A stretch of DNA of 64,000 bases from Fistulifera solaris. Taxonomy: Eukaryota > Bacillariophyta > Bacillariophyceae > Naviculales > Stauroneidaceae. This document shows positions 11,767 to 23,424 of this stretch, piece by piece (the stretch's first letter is position 1; each line of letters opens with the position of its first letter). The stretch spans positions 682,001-746,000 of the forward strand of contig AP026126.1 in the NCBI GenBank assembly GCA_030295235.1. The letters are read 5' to 3'. The notes under the pieces are model-generated. The model was not told the DNA's origin and made no database searches. It saw nothing but the letters and a program-made list of their open reading frames with translations. A program made the position numbers and the translations under genes.

Positions 11767-12669
11767 AGCTCGTGAGGCATTGATCATATAGACGGCGAGA
11801 AATTTATCACTTTTTCTACTGGATTTGATGACGGGATAATTCTTTGAAGACGCAGTGGATTCTCTCCAAAATGCTCGATTTCGCTTGGGATATCTTTCTG
11901 CCCTGTTAAACGCAAATCTTCAATGCAAAGGCAGTACCATCGAAGCAACCGTAGAGTGGCAAAAGTAGGTCAATGCGGTCCTACAAACACCTTTTTGCTT
12001 GCAGTTGGGCATAGGGCAGAATTTATGGACAACAAAAGAGTTTAACCCACAACAATTACATCGCTATCATTGTTACCTCTGTCTACTACCAGTTGAGTAC
12101 GCGCCTCATCGTTTGCTTTAAATCCTTTGATAAGAAGTCATGGTGTTCCGAATGCACCGTAAGCCCCAAGGCGCAGGCGGCATGTCTCCACCACAGCATT
12201 CCAGTCATAAATCAGGGTTGTTCCGAGCTATCAAACTGATAGTAAAGCGCCGTTTGGTCTGCTGAAAGTGGTGAGCCATAATTGACTTAGTCACATAGCA
12301 TTTATCTATAGCAACCTTTGCAATACATGCCTCGATTGTTTCCGTCGGGATCATCTCTGGAAAACCGTTACTGTCTGTCGTGTAATCTATACTCTCGAAG
12401 TGTAAGCGACCTTTCTCCACGACTGCATTCCTGTCACGAATGAAAACGATCATAGATCGCAGGGTCTAATTTCTTTCGTATGAACTATACTCTCAAAGTG
12501 TAGGCAACCTTTCTCCACGACTGCATTCCTGTCACGAATAAACGATCGAAGATCGCAGACTAATTTCTACCAAAGGATACCAGATTACCCGGTATATTAC
12601 GACAATCGACTTTTATAAAGTCAATACTTGCGCAAGCCGTTTCAATGAACCATTTGCACTGTTAAAAAG
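11767..12669. other. intergenic with tandem repeat
   Basis: About 0.9 kb without a supported gene; the 82-codon minus frame inside looks like chance. It carries the two tandem copies of the dispersed palindromic repeat described separately. Confidence 0.6.
12388..12568 (+). repeat. two tandem copies of dispersed AAGTGTAGGC...CAGTC repeat
   Basis: Two direct copies of about 85 bp (from about 12388 and 12485, period about 98). Each has a (A)AGTGTA(A/G)GCNACC head, CTTTCTCCACGACTG, then CTGTCACGAAT and CGATC..AGATCGCAG. The same head-and-palindrome pattern is found in other gaps of this window. Confidence 0.75.
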
Positions 12670-14017
12670 ATGACGAGACGTAGTAACGAAACGGTGCGGA
12701 TGATGGAATTTTTCAGTGGGATTGGTACGTCGGGTGCGAATGAAACATAAAATAATCGTGCCTCTTTTTTTTTATATGCGTCCTGACTTTATCATCACGC
12801 AACATACATTTTTCCACAGGTGGCATGCGTTGCGCCGTGGAACAAGTAATTTCAACGAAGACATTGTTGTGTCGAGCGTTTGATATCTTCGATGAGGCCA
12901 ATGCAGTATATCGCCACAATTTTAGGGACGATTCCGTAAGCGTCGATTTTCCCACCGGAGTGAGCACGAAATTGGTGGAACAACTTCGACCTGACGATAT
13001 ACCTGCATCCGATTTATGGACCATGTACGTCTTTCCTTAAAAGTTATCGAATGTTTCGCTTCGGCTGTTTTATTATTATTTGTTTTCTCATCGATAATGA
13101 CAATATGCGGCACAAGGTCACCCCCGTGTCAACCATTTACTACCACACGCTTTGCCAAACAGAAAGATCTAGACGATAGACGCACGGCAGGTTTTCAAGC
13201 ACTATTGAAGCTCTTGTGTGCATTACCTTCCGACAAACGGCCCCGCTGGATTTTCTTGGAAAATGTCCCCGGTTTCTTGCAGAGTCGTGCCCGAACCTTT
13301 TTACACGAACACTTGAAGCTCGCTGGCTATCCGAGTTGGAGTGAATTCGTTCTTTCACCGGTTGATTTGGGCATTCCCAATCAACGCACGCGATATTACA
13401 TCATGACGGAGTTCGGTAGTCGACGATTCGACAATCATTGCAGTACTTGTTGCGAGGATCTGTCGCCTTTTCTTGTAAGCGAAAGTTCTGATATCCACTC
13501 CAAGAAGCGAAAACGCGAAACGAGTTCTTTTCGACGAAAGCTTGGATCGTTTGTCGACAAATCGTTACATCAAAAGTCACCTCGATGGAATCAGTTCGTA
13601 TTATCGGACGAAATACTTTCGAAAGATTGGGCTCGCGAATTACCGATTGTCCGCCTTTCGAACGAGGACAACGACAACAAAGAAGGCTCAACTCGAATGA
13701 CGTATTGTTTTACGGCTGGTTATGGCCGTCAACTACACAAATCGACCGGAAGCATACTATTTGTCCCGAAGGAACAATCATTATCATCAAGCCAAGAAGA
13801 ACAAGGAAGAGACAATGACTCCTCGATGGTGGAGCGATACAGCAATCAGCTGAGACGATTTTCACCCGAAGAGTTACTTGGGCTCTTCGGTTTTCCTCGC
13901 AACTTTGCTTTTCCCGACAGTACTGGATTGGAGCACCGTTATCGTCTAGTGGGGAACTCGATCAACTTATTCGTGGTTTCGGCACTGCTGAAGGAGCTCC
14001 TTGGAGGTGAGGCTTAG
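12670..14017 (+). CDS. TRDMT1: DNMT2-type tRNA(Asp) cytosine-38 methyltransferase
   Basis: A C5-cytosine methyltransferase of the DNMT2 branch, which methylates C38 of tRNA-Asp rather than DNA. Exons 12670-12724, 12820-13024 and 13117-14017, with introns of 95 and 92 nt; 386 residues with no frame break. Motif I is MEFFSGIGGMRCA, split by intron 1. Motif IV is SPPCQPFT with the catalytic Cys. Motif VI is ENVPGF, motif VIII QRTRYY, and motif X GNSINLFVV. The DNMT2 signature CFT is present as YCFTAGYG. A basic low-complexity insert lies near residues 195-215. Family placement is firm; the tRNA target is from family knowledge. Confidence 0.94.
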
Positions 14018-14578
14018 GCGACCATTTTGTAAATGTAGTGTTGCATACAACATAGATTTCAGATCTGCAGGGGGGACAAGTTCAATAATTTGTTTCTTTT
14101 TGTCGGTAAATAAAACGAATAGGGAATGAATGTTTACTATTATTGTCCGCACAGAGTGTTCATCGATTATCGCCAAGACTGGATTTTCAGTCATCATCTA
14201 GTACAAGTGTGAATCTATCGGCGTTTCGTGCTAACGCCATGATCAACCTCTTCCCCTATAGACTCGACCTTTCTTTAATTTAGCTGCCAAAAATTTTATG
14301 TAACTACATTTACGATGCAAGGCAAGATAGCCGAAGTCGAAAAATTCTCCCAGATCTTGCATTTCAAATTTACTATCGTCCAGAATGTAGGACGATTTTC
14401 TCCAAGACTGGATTGTTGTTCACGAGTCATGAGCTAGAACAAAATCGAAAAACACCGAAAGAGACGCAGAAACAACTCAGAGCCCGCATAACGCTTGACG
14501 ATGAAAATAAGTCAATCTTATTAACGATTAAATACTTTAATACTTCAATAGCTTTTCGAGACAAGATACTGGTGCATA
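14018..14578. other. intergenic with two dispersed repeat copies
   Basis: 561 bp with no gene. Two copies of the dispersed repeat lie at about 14171-14197 (GACTGGATTTTCAGTCAT) and 14382-14434 (GAATGTAGGACGA with GACTGGATTG and a distant GAGTCATGAG). Confidence 0.6.
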
Positions 14579-15395
14579 ATGACGGATACTAATACAACGA
14601 GAAGTCCCTCCGACACAAAAGGGATTGATATTCGACAAGCACTAGATATTTTGTCGGCACGAGGAGACCATGCTGGACCTTTGCGAGACGGTCCCCAATG
14701 CGGTTGTTGCGAGAAACCGCCTAATTTTGCTTCCTTGGGACAGACAATTCAACTGGTCGATTCAGACAATAATGAACATTCCAAAACCGCTGATTTACAG
14801 GAAATGGAAGACTTGAAGAAAAAAAGTAAGCGAAGAACGTGCGAAGCGACGGAATGAAATGGAGGAGAAACTTGGCAGCTTGAACAAAGAAGAGTTGATA
14901 AAATGCTTCTTCGAAGCACAAGAGCAGCGCGTTCAAACCTATCGACTCTATGATCAGTAAGTGCAAAACACCAGTTTCATTTCAATTGAACGAGCTCCGC
15001 TCTTCTTACAATATTTACAATGTAGAGGATTGGATCGCATCCTGGAAACGGGGCAGATCCATGAATATCCATCCCTCTGTACGGAAACAACGGCTACCTT
15101 CTCGGTCCTCAGTGATAGCATTAACAATATTCGCAAGGTATTACTCGAGAAACTGGAACAGACATCGGTCGCTGAATTGATAACGCAATTGCAGGACAAG
15201 GAACGAACCAAATTGAATCTAACGGCTGCCCTACATTTAGAACGAATTCGTATTCACAATCAGCAAGCTTCCGATGATCGCATAACCAAGCTCTTGATGG
15301 AAGGTGCCGCTTCCTTGCGCGCACAAATGAGAGAGAACATTGAAGAAATAAATGAGATTATGGACGAGTTGCGGTGTTCTTTGATGGACGAATGA
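14579..15395 (+). CDS. REX1B: REX1B-like (DNA repair REX1-B domain) protein
   Basis: Two exons, 14579-14956 and 15026-15395, split by a 69-nt intron; about 248 residues. The N-terminal third is polar with a CGCC motif. From about residue 100 it resembles the REX1-B domain: ELIKCFFEAQEQRVQTYRLYDQ, then the GLDRILETG segment, STFSVLSDSIN-like helix and QLQDKERTKLNLTAALHLERI. REX1 was first found as a DNA-repair locus in Chlamydomonas; the biochemical role is unknown. The frame breaks at a run of seven A near 14820; six A restores LKKKVSEERAKRRNEMEEK. Mostly coiled coil, so the assignment rests on the RV-Y and KL-LTA positions. Confidence 0.75.
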
Positions 15396-16021
15396 AGACG
15401 ACTCGATTGTCATATATTGGTATCGTTTGATTCGTCTATCTTAAACTTTGGCAGGGAACACAAGAAAAAGTGAGAGAGAAGTCAAAACAAAATTTTGTCG
15501 ATGCATTCCGCGTTGAAATCGAGTTTGAGCCGAGGAAATTCTTCGTCTTTTTTCTACTGAGGACTGTAGAAATGCATCTAAAGCAATTCTTTTCACCAAT
15601 CTCGCCTATTCGAGCATCGTTGATACCCTTCATATGCTTTCTTTGTTGGGCGGAGTATTTCGTAAGTAGTGTACCAGGTACTCCGTTTTGTAGATTGGCT
15701 AGAGTCTTGACTGACACAGGCACTTAGCCTGAATTAATTCATGTATGGCAATAAATACAACAAGAGCGTGCTACGGAGCATAATTCCGTTTTGATCTGCT
15801 AAGGTAGTTCAGTAATATTGTGCTTAAGCGAGTGCCTATCGGCAGAATCCTGTTGAAATGGATTTAAAATACAAGACAAACTCATCCGGGACTGATTTTC
15901 TCAGCCGTGAGAGAATAAAAAGAAAAAAATAATGATAGAATCGTAATGACGAGATGCAATTACTTTTCAACGTTGAGCCATCACGAACAATCATGATAAC
16001 GAAAATAACAAGAAATGAATA
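15396..16021. other. intergenic, no gene seen
   Basis: 626 bp A/T-rich gap. An 85-codon frame on each strand looks accidental. Contains a GGTACC-like palindromic patch near 15670. Confidence 0.5.
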
Positions 16022-17816
16022 ATGACACGCATTCACTATCCTTTAGAAACCTCAAACGGATGGATTGGTTTCTTAGATGCTGCCACGGTCGAGGAGAATT
16101 CCCGATTGCACCGCAACGAAAATGTGCACCCTGAAGAACCTATCGACGATGATGTTGCAGAAAATCAAGCAGATATTATTAATCTGAAAGAGGAAATTCA
16201 AGAAGAAGGACACTTGAGTGAGAATGACGTTGAAAACAAAGCTCATGAAGAGAAAGATGACGATGACGAAAAGGTTTTATGTTTGAACTGCTGTTGCTGT
16301 CGATATTTCCCGCGCATCTCTTTACTGTTTATCGGTATTTTGTTTCCATTGTGGACCTTAATTTCCATCAGTACACTCTTTGGCATTGGCTTGTCGGTCG
16401 TGGAATCTCCGCACGAAGGTACGTCCCTTCGTTCAGGATGCCTACCATATTTCGCACGATGACTCTCCCCAGCTAGTTCTCACCAACTGCTCCCGTAGTG
16501 CACCTCAATGATCAATTTATGGCCAGTCGGACGGAAATACTGCTTTTTTCTTCCGGTGCCAAAAACTTTACGCGACAAATACCCAAAATATGCCTCAAGA
16601 TCTTTCTGGAGAAGTCACGACAGAACAACATTGAAGAGATCGCCAAATTGATCCAGAGCATCTATTTTAATGACTCAAGTTATGTGCCGCCTCTTGTTGA
16701 TGCAGCCAATTTCACTGAATTAGTACTGATTAATGTTACCGATCTTGACGAGCACATGAAGGAGTGTGGGCTTGCTGCTGATCCCGTTGTGGAACGTTTG
16801 CTGACATCGCTTCTCGATGCTTACCAGAATCTTCCCGGAGCACTGACGTTTAATTGGATACGATGTTTTGACGGAACAAGCGAATTCTTCAACGTGACGA
16901 ACCTTCGCCCCGATTCTCAGAAAAAATACTACGAAAGTGTATGGGAAACGCATCAACAAGAACTATACAAGCAATTTCTAGAAGAAGAAATTGAACGAAT
17001 TCAACGGTTTCCAGATTTGGAGCCAACGTTCAATGCAACCGCCAAATTTCGTGCATTTAATCGTTCCATTCACGAAGCGACTGGTGGTACTGGCTGTGAT
17101 TACAATACAGCAGCATCCGGTAAGTGCGAAATTGCAGTACTCGTCGCCCCTCTCAGGAATGTTCTGACAATCGTCGTTGTACATAGTCTGGTTTTGGTTT
17201 ACTGTCATGACCACCATGGGCTACGGAAATCAAGCTCCTGCCACATGGCAAGGGAGAGGGTTGATCTTCTCGCTGGGGTTCTTGTCGATCTTGATGTTTG
17301 GTGTCATCCTGCAAAGAGCGGGTCGTGTGATTAGTGCCCTTTTGATGACGTGCTGTCCCATCTTCGTTTACAAATTTTATCTAAATCATGGATCTTGTGC
17401 GCCATTTGGGGAATGATCTACTTTGGGTACATGACGATCAACGCTTACTACATCAAATCATGGAAATTGAGTCGTTTGGGCGAGACCTTTTCACTCGCGG
17501 AAGGCTACTGGTTTTCCTTTATCAGCTTCACAACCATCGGTCTCGGTACGTTTCTTTGTTTATCAATTTCCCCATATGAATTCTCTTGCTAGATCCTTAA
17601 ATGCATTTATTGCCAGGTGACATCTTCATCGAACCCGAGGTACTTATACCGGTGGATATGATCAATCTACCTTTCATCTATTTGGTCGGATTTACATTTT
17701 TTGCTGCTTTTCTAGAGAATGTTGTAGCCTGCTTTCCAAAAGGTAGAAAGTTGAGGCTGCTGGATGCTTTGATAGAAAGGATTCAAAAACGAAATAATAC
17801 TAGTAGTAAACATTAG
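16022..17816 (+). CDS. Two-pore-domain potassium channel
   Basis: Four exons (16022-16418, 16499-17119, 17187-17545, 17617-17816) with introns of 80, 67 and 71 nt; about 525 residues. An acidic cytosolic N-terminus is followed by a CCCC patch and TM1 (near 98-125). Pore 1 is WFWFTVMTTMGYGNQAP, with the K+ selectivity filter GYG. Pore 2 is FSFISFTTIGLGD, with GLG. A helix follows each pore. Between TM1 and pore 1 lies a loop of about 210 residues with several N-x-S/T sites, far longer than the usual K2P cap. The frame breaks once at a T4 run near 17340; five T gives SALFDDVLSHLR. Passive K+ conductance is the family role; membrane location is not shown. Confidence 0.88.
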
Positions 17817-18126
17817 CTTGTAAAAACTAGACTAGCAGACGAAGTGTGAGCTAAATTAAGCGTAATTGATCAGTACCGATACGATGCTGCGTGCTCTTTA
17901 GAGAGTGACTCTGCTTACTGTGCGTGTCGGAACAGTTCATGCCCTGTCCTTCGTCCCATCTAACGACGAAGAGCTGCAAAGAACTTGGACGAAGGCCCTC
18001 TCTCTCGATCACGACGATGACAAAAGGCAACACTTGTATTCAGTTGAAAGCTAGCTGTGCAACCATTCGCCCTCATCATTGAATTCTAATCTAGCCTATA
18101 AAACGTTGGCTTTAACTGAGAAAAAA
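17817..18126. other. intergenic, no gene seen
   Basis: 310 bp between the K+ channel and the PSMD3 gene; nothing distinctive. Confidence 0.5.
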
Positions 18127-19732
18127 ATGGTGGAAGATACAAATATGACGGACGCTGTCGACACGGCAGAGCCCGTAACACAGAGAAAGAAAGTAGAGAT
18201 TGAACTACCTCCTTTGGAGGCCGCAGCTCGGCGTCTCGAGAGACTCCTTGGCGGAGGGCTTTCGGATAAAGATAAAATTCTGGACTTTTATGCGAACCCA
18301 GTCAAGGTTGTCCGAAGATGGTTGGGTACTTCCTCCGGTGCAGCCGATGAAGCGACAGCGGAAGCTGTGAAAGCCTGCGCCGCAAAAGTATTAGATCCTA
18401 GCGGTCCTTGTGGTGGAGGATATAAACTTCTCGTGTCTTCCCAGCAAACGAAAAGTGAAGAAACTTTTCTGTCAATGTGCTCCTGTCGTGAAGTGGAGAG
18501 CTGGTTGCTGAGTCTGGCTGTGAGAATTTTGTGGAAACAGGGGAGTTTCAGCGAAGCACTCGAGTTGTCGAACAAAGCGGTCGATATAATGGTTTCCCAT
18601 ATGGAAGAAAATTCATTCCATGCCTCTACGGCTCCGGCGTCTTCTCTTTTCCCTTTGATGGCGCGTATGTATCGTCTCCGCGCATTGGTTGCGGAGTCGA
18701 TCAACGATGCAAATACTTCCACTATGCTGCGACAGGACATGGCTCATGCCTACAACATGGCCACTCTGCGTCGAGATGTCGATACGCAAGCAACGCTTTT
18801 GAATTGTATGCTGAGAGATCTGTTGAAAAATTCTGAAGGTAAGCTGTCGGTGTTTTCATTTGCAATTGCAGGCTAGAGATTATGATTTTCACTTACTAAA
18901 TGTCTCTTCACCGTTTTCTAGTCGAACAAGCCGAAAAACTGCTTTCAAACTCGACTTTCCCGGAAACAGCCTCCAACAATCAGCTTTGTCGCTACTTGTA
19001 CTACAGTGGGCGCATCCAAGCGATGCGCCTGGAGTACACCCTCATCGTATTCGAATTTGAGTCAATGTCTACGAAAAGCCCCAACAAACACAGGAATTGG
19101 TTTTCGCATCGCGGCACAGCGTCTTCTCATCGCAGTCCAGCTCCTCATGGGAGAGATTCCGGAGCGTCATGTGTTTTTTTACAACAGGGATGAAACAGGA
19201 ACTGGGACCGTATCTTTCCATCACGCAGGCAGTGCGATGCGGAGACTTGGCTGTGTTCACAAAGGTGATTTCAGAGCAGTCTGCGCGTTTACAGCGCGAT
19301 GGCACGTACACGCTCATCTCGCGACTTGCGCATCAAGTGGTGAAGGCGGGATTGCGTAAGCTTCATATGAGTTACAGCCGCTTATCGCTACAAGATGTTG
19401 CCGACCGCCTTGGCCTGCCTAGCGCGAAGTCCGCTGAATACGTAGTAGCAAAAGCGGTCCGCGATGGTGTATTGGATGCAACGATCCATCACGAAGAAGG
19501 CTACGTACAGAGCCACGACTTGGTCGATGTATATTCAACAAAGGAACCAACGGAAGCGTTCCATCGACGCATTGCTTACTGTCTTACAACCCACAACGAC
19601 GCCGTGAAAGGTATGCGGTACCCCCCTGATGCATACAAGAAGCAGCTGGAGGCGAGTCGTGGCAATCGCCGAAAGAGAGGCGAAGAGAAGACGGACGAGG
19701 AACTCGAAGATGAGCTGGATGATGAATTGTAG
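18127..19732 (+). CDS. PSMD3: 26S proteasome regulatory subunit RPN3/PSMD3
   Basis: PCI-domain subunit of the 19S lid. Exons 18127-18838 and 18922-19732 with an 83-nt intron; about 506 residues. Diagnostic blocks: [46 protein letters not shown]-like [57 protein letters not shown] and EEGYVQS. The tail is acidic, as in the family. Two frame breaks: one extra C near 19038, and a T7 run near 19171-19177 that must be read as T6 ([14 protein letters not shown]). After both, the spacing to the human protein is exact over LEY-to-RKAP. I start at the ATG at 18127; the frame upstream opens only through a TTG. Confidence 0.95.
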
Positions 19733-19968
19733 CCTACTGATGAATATTTAAGAACGGTTTCTTTACGGACATCTGTCATGTACTGTTGAACGCTAGTTCT
19801 TGGTTGTGTAGTATTGAAAGTAGGAATCTAGGGAATTAAGTTTTCTAGCTCCTACAAATGACTAACAAACAAGTATGTAAAACAAGCTTCATGGCCAAAA
19901 TTCCGGACTGAGCAGACTCAAATCCAATTGTAACAGCGCCCTCGACGCAAGGCAGCTATCTTCGTTGA

Positions 19969-21721
19969 TCAGCCTTCTTGCGGTGGCCGTGCGTTATTCT
20001 CGTGTTCAGTTGGATCCGCGTCATCTACATGGTATCCCCCGGCCTTCCCCACGTGAACTCGTTTGTGTTGAACTTTAAGTCGCTTGTTTCCGATTTGAAA
20101 TCCGTTCATCTGCTCGATGGCAGTTTCAGCAGAAATCACCGAATCGTAGGACACAAACCCTAGTCACAAAAAGGTGTAAGAATCCCTGCCAAGAAACTTT
20201 GGATGAGGTTGTCAGGACTTACCGAAACCTTTACTTTCACCGGTGTACTTGTCAACGAAAACCTTTGCGCTCAATACATTTCCAAACGGATTGAAGGCTG
20301 TTGCCAAGTCTGCGTCTGACAAATCATGTGGAAGGTGGTAAACAAATAGATTAGCTCCTGCAGGACCCTCCCTCGGTCGAGGATTCGGGGGTCGCATGTC
20401 TTGCCGAGTTTGATCGAACGCATACATGGGAGGAGCATACTGTTGCGGGTACATGTATGGATGAGCTGCCGGATGCTGCCCAGGCGGTCCATAGGTTGCA
20501 GCAGCGTATTGTGGATACTGAGGTGCAGCTGCTGCATGAGGATGAATCGGCATGTGTGGCATAGGAGGAGGATACACAGGGTAGCCAACCGGATGTTGCA
20601 TCATCTCATGCTTTCTCACGCTTCTGATTTGTCGTTGCTGTCGCTGCTGTTTATTATCAGCAAACTTGACAATAAGCGGCCGAGCAGCTCCTTCCATCAT
20701 AATGTTGCCATTCAAGTTTTCAATTGCTGCTAAGGCGGATTCGCGGTCCACGAAGCGAAGGAAAGCCGCGCATTTGCTAGATCCGTCTGGATTCCTTATC
20801 ATGTAAATCTCATGAATTTCACCAAACTGAGCGAACAACTCATGTATTTCTTTTTCGCCTGCCTTCCTTGAGAGCATTCCAATGAATAGTTTATTCTCTG
20901 GGACTAGAAAAAGTAGTCTGTTGAGACGCGTAAGCAGATCACATTGAAAAACAACGATAGAACATACCTGATGGTTCAGCAGGCTTCACCTGAGTGGATC
21001 GTTTCGCCCCAGGGAATGTGAATTTGTCATGCAATGCCTCCTGCGCTCGCTGTGCATCGGCTGAAGACCAAAATGTAACGAAAGCGCAACCCCGATGAAG
21101 TCCGCTGTGTCGATCTCGAATGATTGCCACATCCTTTAACGGCCCAAAAGAGTCAAAGGTGGGGAAAATTTCTTCTTCGTTCATATTTTTGGGAACCTAA
21201 AAAATGCAGCGAACAGTTTTTTTATTAGCAACTACATCTCGCGCATAACCCAGAATATCAATTGTGTGAAAGCAGCTTCATGACAACTACTCCGTATCAC
21301 TTACCTGCCCTACGAAAAGCTTCATCGGTGGGTCTTCGTCATAATCTTCTGCCTCATTTTCTGTTCCTTCTGGGTTATTGCTTTCGCTATTTGGCCCCGA
21401 GCTTGATAGCTGATCTGTTCCAATGCTATCATCTTGTTTAAAACCAAGTGACTGAAACTGATTCTCGAGACCCGCCATTGCGACTGCTTCAGGAGGCATA
21501 ACAGGCATACCAGAACCGACATACAATTGTTGCTGTGTTAACTCCCCATTCATTGAGGGGTGCAATTGATGACTTTGCGCAGATTCATGTTCGTAAGCGT
21601 TTGTTGCGCTGATATGCCCCTTCTGTGAATCATAACCGCTGGGCTCGTTTCCATCTCGAGGCACGTCGTGCGAGGGAAGAGCCACTCCAGATGGCTGTTG
21701 CATCGTAAGTCCAATAATCAT
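19969..21721 (-). CDS. CELF/Bruno-like RNA-binding protein, three RRMs
   Basis: Four exons, 21721-21305, 21196-20968, 20903-20223 and 20159-19969, with introns of 108, 64 and 63 nt; about 505 residues and no frame break. After a Q/S-rich acidic N-terminus, RRM1 begins with KLFVGQVPKNM (RNP2) and has [10 protein letters not shown] (RNP1). RRM2 begins [13 protein letters not shown] and has [10 protein letters not shown] linker rich in Y, P, M, H and A leads to RRM3: [16 protein letters not shown], then SKGFGFVSYDS and [11 protein letters not shown]. Two adjacent RRMs, a long linker and a C-terminal RRM are typical of CELF factors, which act in splicing and mRNA decay or translation. The start could instead be the ATG at 21703. 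Confidence 0.92.
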
Positions 21722-22395
21722 AAACACCGGTATTAACGTTAATTCTCAAGCAACGCGACAATTCTGTTTTGCGGCAGAGCTTCATCAGCATTGCAGCGAA
21801 AGAGAGGTGCGCTGCAGAACCAAGGCATTCAATTATAAACAATTTGGTAGCGTTCGGTACATAACGCACGTCGGCCGGTTTACTTTAAAATTTTGACAGT
21901 TGTCGGGCGCGCTCGTCCCGCTTTCAACATCTAAGTATCCTCGTAAAGAACTCGGTTAACTGAAAGAATTTGTATTTGAAATCAAAACTGTGGATCACAT
22001 ATAAGTGTGGCCTTCTAAGTACCCAAACTGAAAGTCGCGGATCAGTGGGTTTCTTAAACGCTTTAATGAAGTACAATTGTGTACAACAGGGTACTCTTGA
22101 TGTCAGAATTCTTTTGATGGAAGGTGACATTCGACATTCTTCATTCGGTGCGCCATCGCACGTGCGCAGACTATCACTTAAAATGTGAATGTGATAACCG
22201 GATGAAGGTTCCGCCTACTGTGTAAAAAAAAGAATTGTCTCAGATCCATAGCCCTTACCCTAACAGAGAAATTGTTGGATGATGATGTAAACTCCTCGTC
22301 TCATTTGCTTCATTACAAAGTATAAGAGCTTGCCTCTCCGCGCTAAATTGTCTTAATTATTTGTTCGGATTCATCGTCGTCGTCGAATCAGTCGA
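21722..22395. other. divergent intergenic region
   Basis: About 0.67 kb between two divergent genes; likely promoters. No supported gene. Confidence 0.5.
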
Positions 22396-23113
22396 ATGGG
22401 ACAAAACAATCATCACCCCATAAATCCGGACGCAAAAGCAGCTTTTTGGGTTGCAGCGAAAAACGGGTTTCGAAAGTTCTTCAAAGAAGCGCCTGAGGCA
22501 TGGAAAGGGCCGGAGTCGCGGTTTTACCGAGATGAGCGACGAATGGTATTAACTCATGTCGAACCGTTCTATTACGGGACGATGGTGGGTGTATTCTTAT
22601 TTCGCGACGTTCCGGATATCGGGGAGCCGGAGGTATCTTCAGTTCCGAGATAAATTTCTTTTTCGAAAAAATGCAGATGTTGTGCCGACTCAAGCACTCC
22701 CAAAGTCGAATTGGAAGAGCCATATTGAAAAGATGGAAGAAAAACAGCAGTCTTCTTTCGAAGAAGCGCTTAGTGGTCCCATGGATTTACTTTTAAGCGT
22801 TGTCTGTGCTTTTTCTTCGGCAATGTGGCTGTCGAAGCCAAAGCGACTTGTCGAGGATCTTTCCCAATCCCCTTTACTTCCGGGACGGAGCCTGATCTAC
22901 ACATGCGCCTGCCCCGAGTTCACTGATATATACGACAAATATTACGAAGAAAGAAAGTCCCTACCTGATGGTGATGATCTCCTTGTGGCGTTTCAGGCGT
23001 TTGCTCTGAATTGCAAAGCTAGATCGCGCGCCATAGCCACTCGTGAAGAGAACGGGAACGAGCAACCAGATGTCATACCTTACCCAGGAATAAAAGGAAT
23101 GCGACAGTCGTAG
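22396..23113 (+). CDS. Unknown protein with two predicted membrane helices
   Basis: About 238 residues. The first 70 residues (MGQNNHHPINPDAKAAFW, KGPESRFYRDERR) are soluble. A probable membrane helix follows (FYYGTMVGVFLFATF), then RRYLQFRDKFLFRK. A second hydrophobic stretch is MDLLLSVVCAFSSAMWL. The C-terminal part (CACPEFTDIYDKYYEE) is soluble. The two halves are in different frames; one surplus base between about 22597 and 22635 (T3 or G4) rejoins them. I recognise no family. The start is the first ATG. The N-terminus has no targeting leader. Confidence 0.6.
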
Positions 23114-23424
23114 CACAACCGAGATGTCGCCACTTGTTTATCATTTTTCGATTGCTGCTTTGCGATCATAATAAAATCATTCGAGCACACTTTTCTACTG
23201 TCTTTTGAGACCATTCCTTCAATCATCGAGTTAGAATCTTCTACAGAGAGCCGCGCATCAGGACTATACAAAAACTAAAGGATCGGCGGTATGGTGATCA
23301 TTTCAAGTTACTGGTGTTAAAAGCTCTATGCACCGGGAACCTTTTCCTACCATAATCTACCGCTTGGAAAAGAGGATTGCGAACATCCGAATAATACCAG
23401 AGCAACCGCTCAAAAAACCAAAGC
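23114..23424. other. intergenic, convergent 3' ends
   Basis: 311 bp between two convergent genes; nothing recognised. Confidence 0.5.

Noticed and set aside
12205-12453. 82-codon minus-strand frame
   Set aside because: It overlaps the tandem repeat and no homologous pattern is seen.
15470-15727. 85-codon plus-strand frame with F/L-rich ending
   Set aside because: Starts inside an A-rich gap with no domain, and an equally long frame lies on the other strand.
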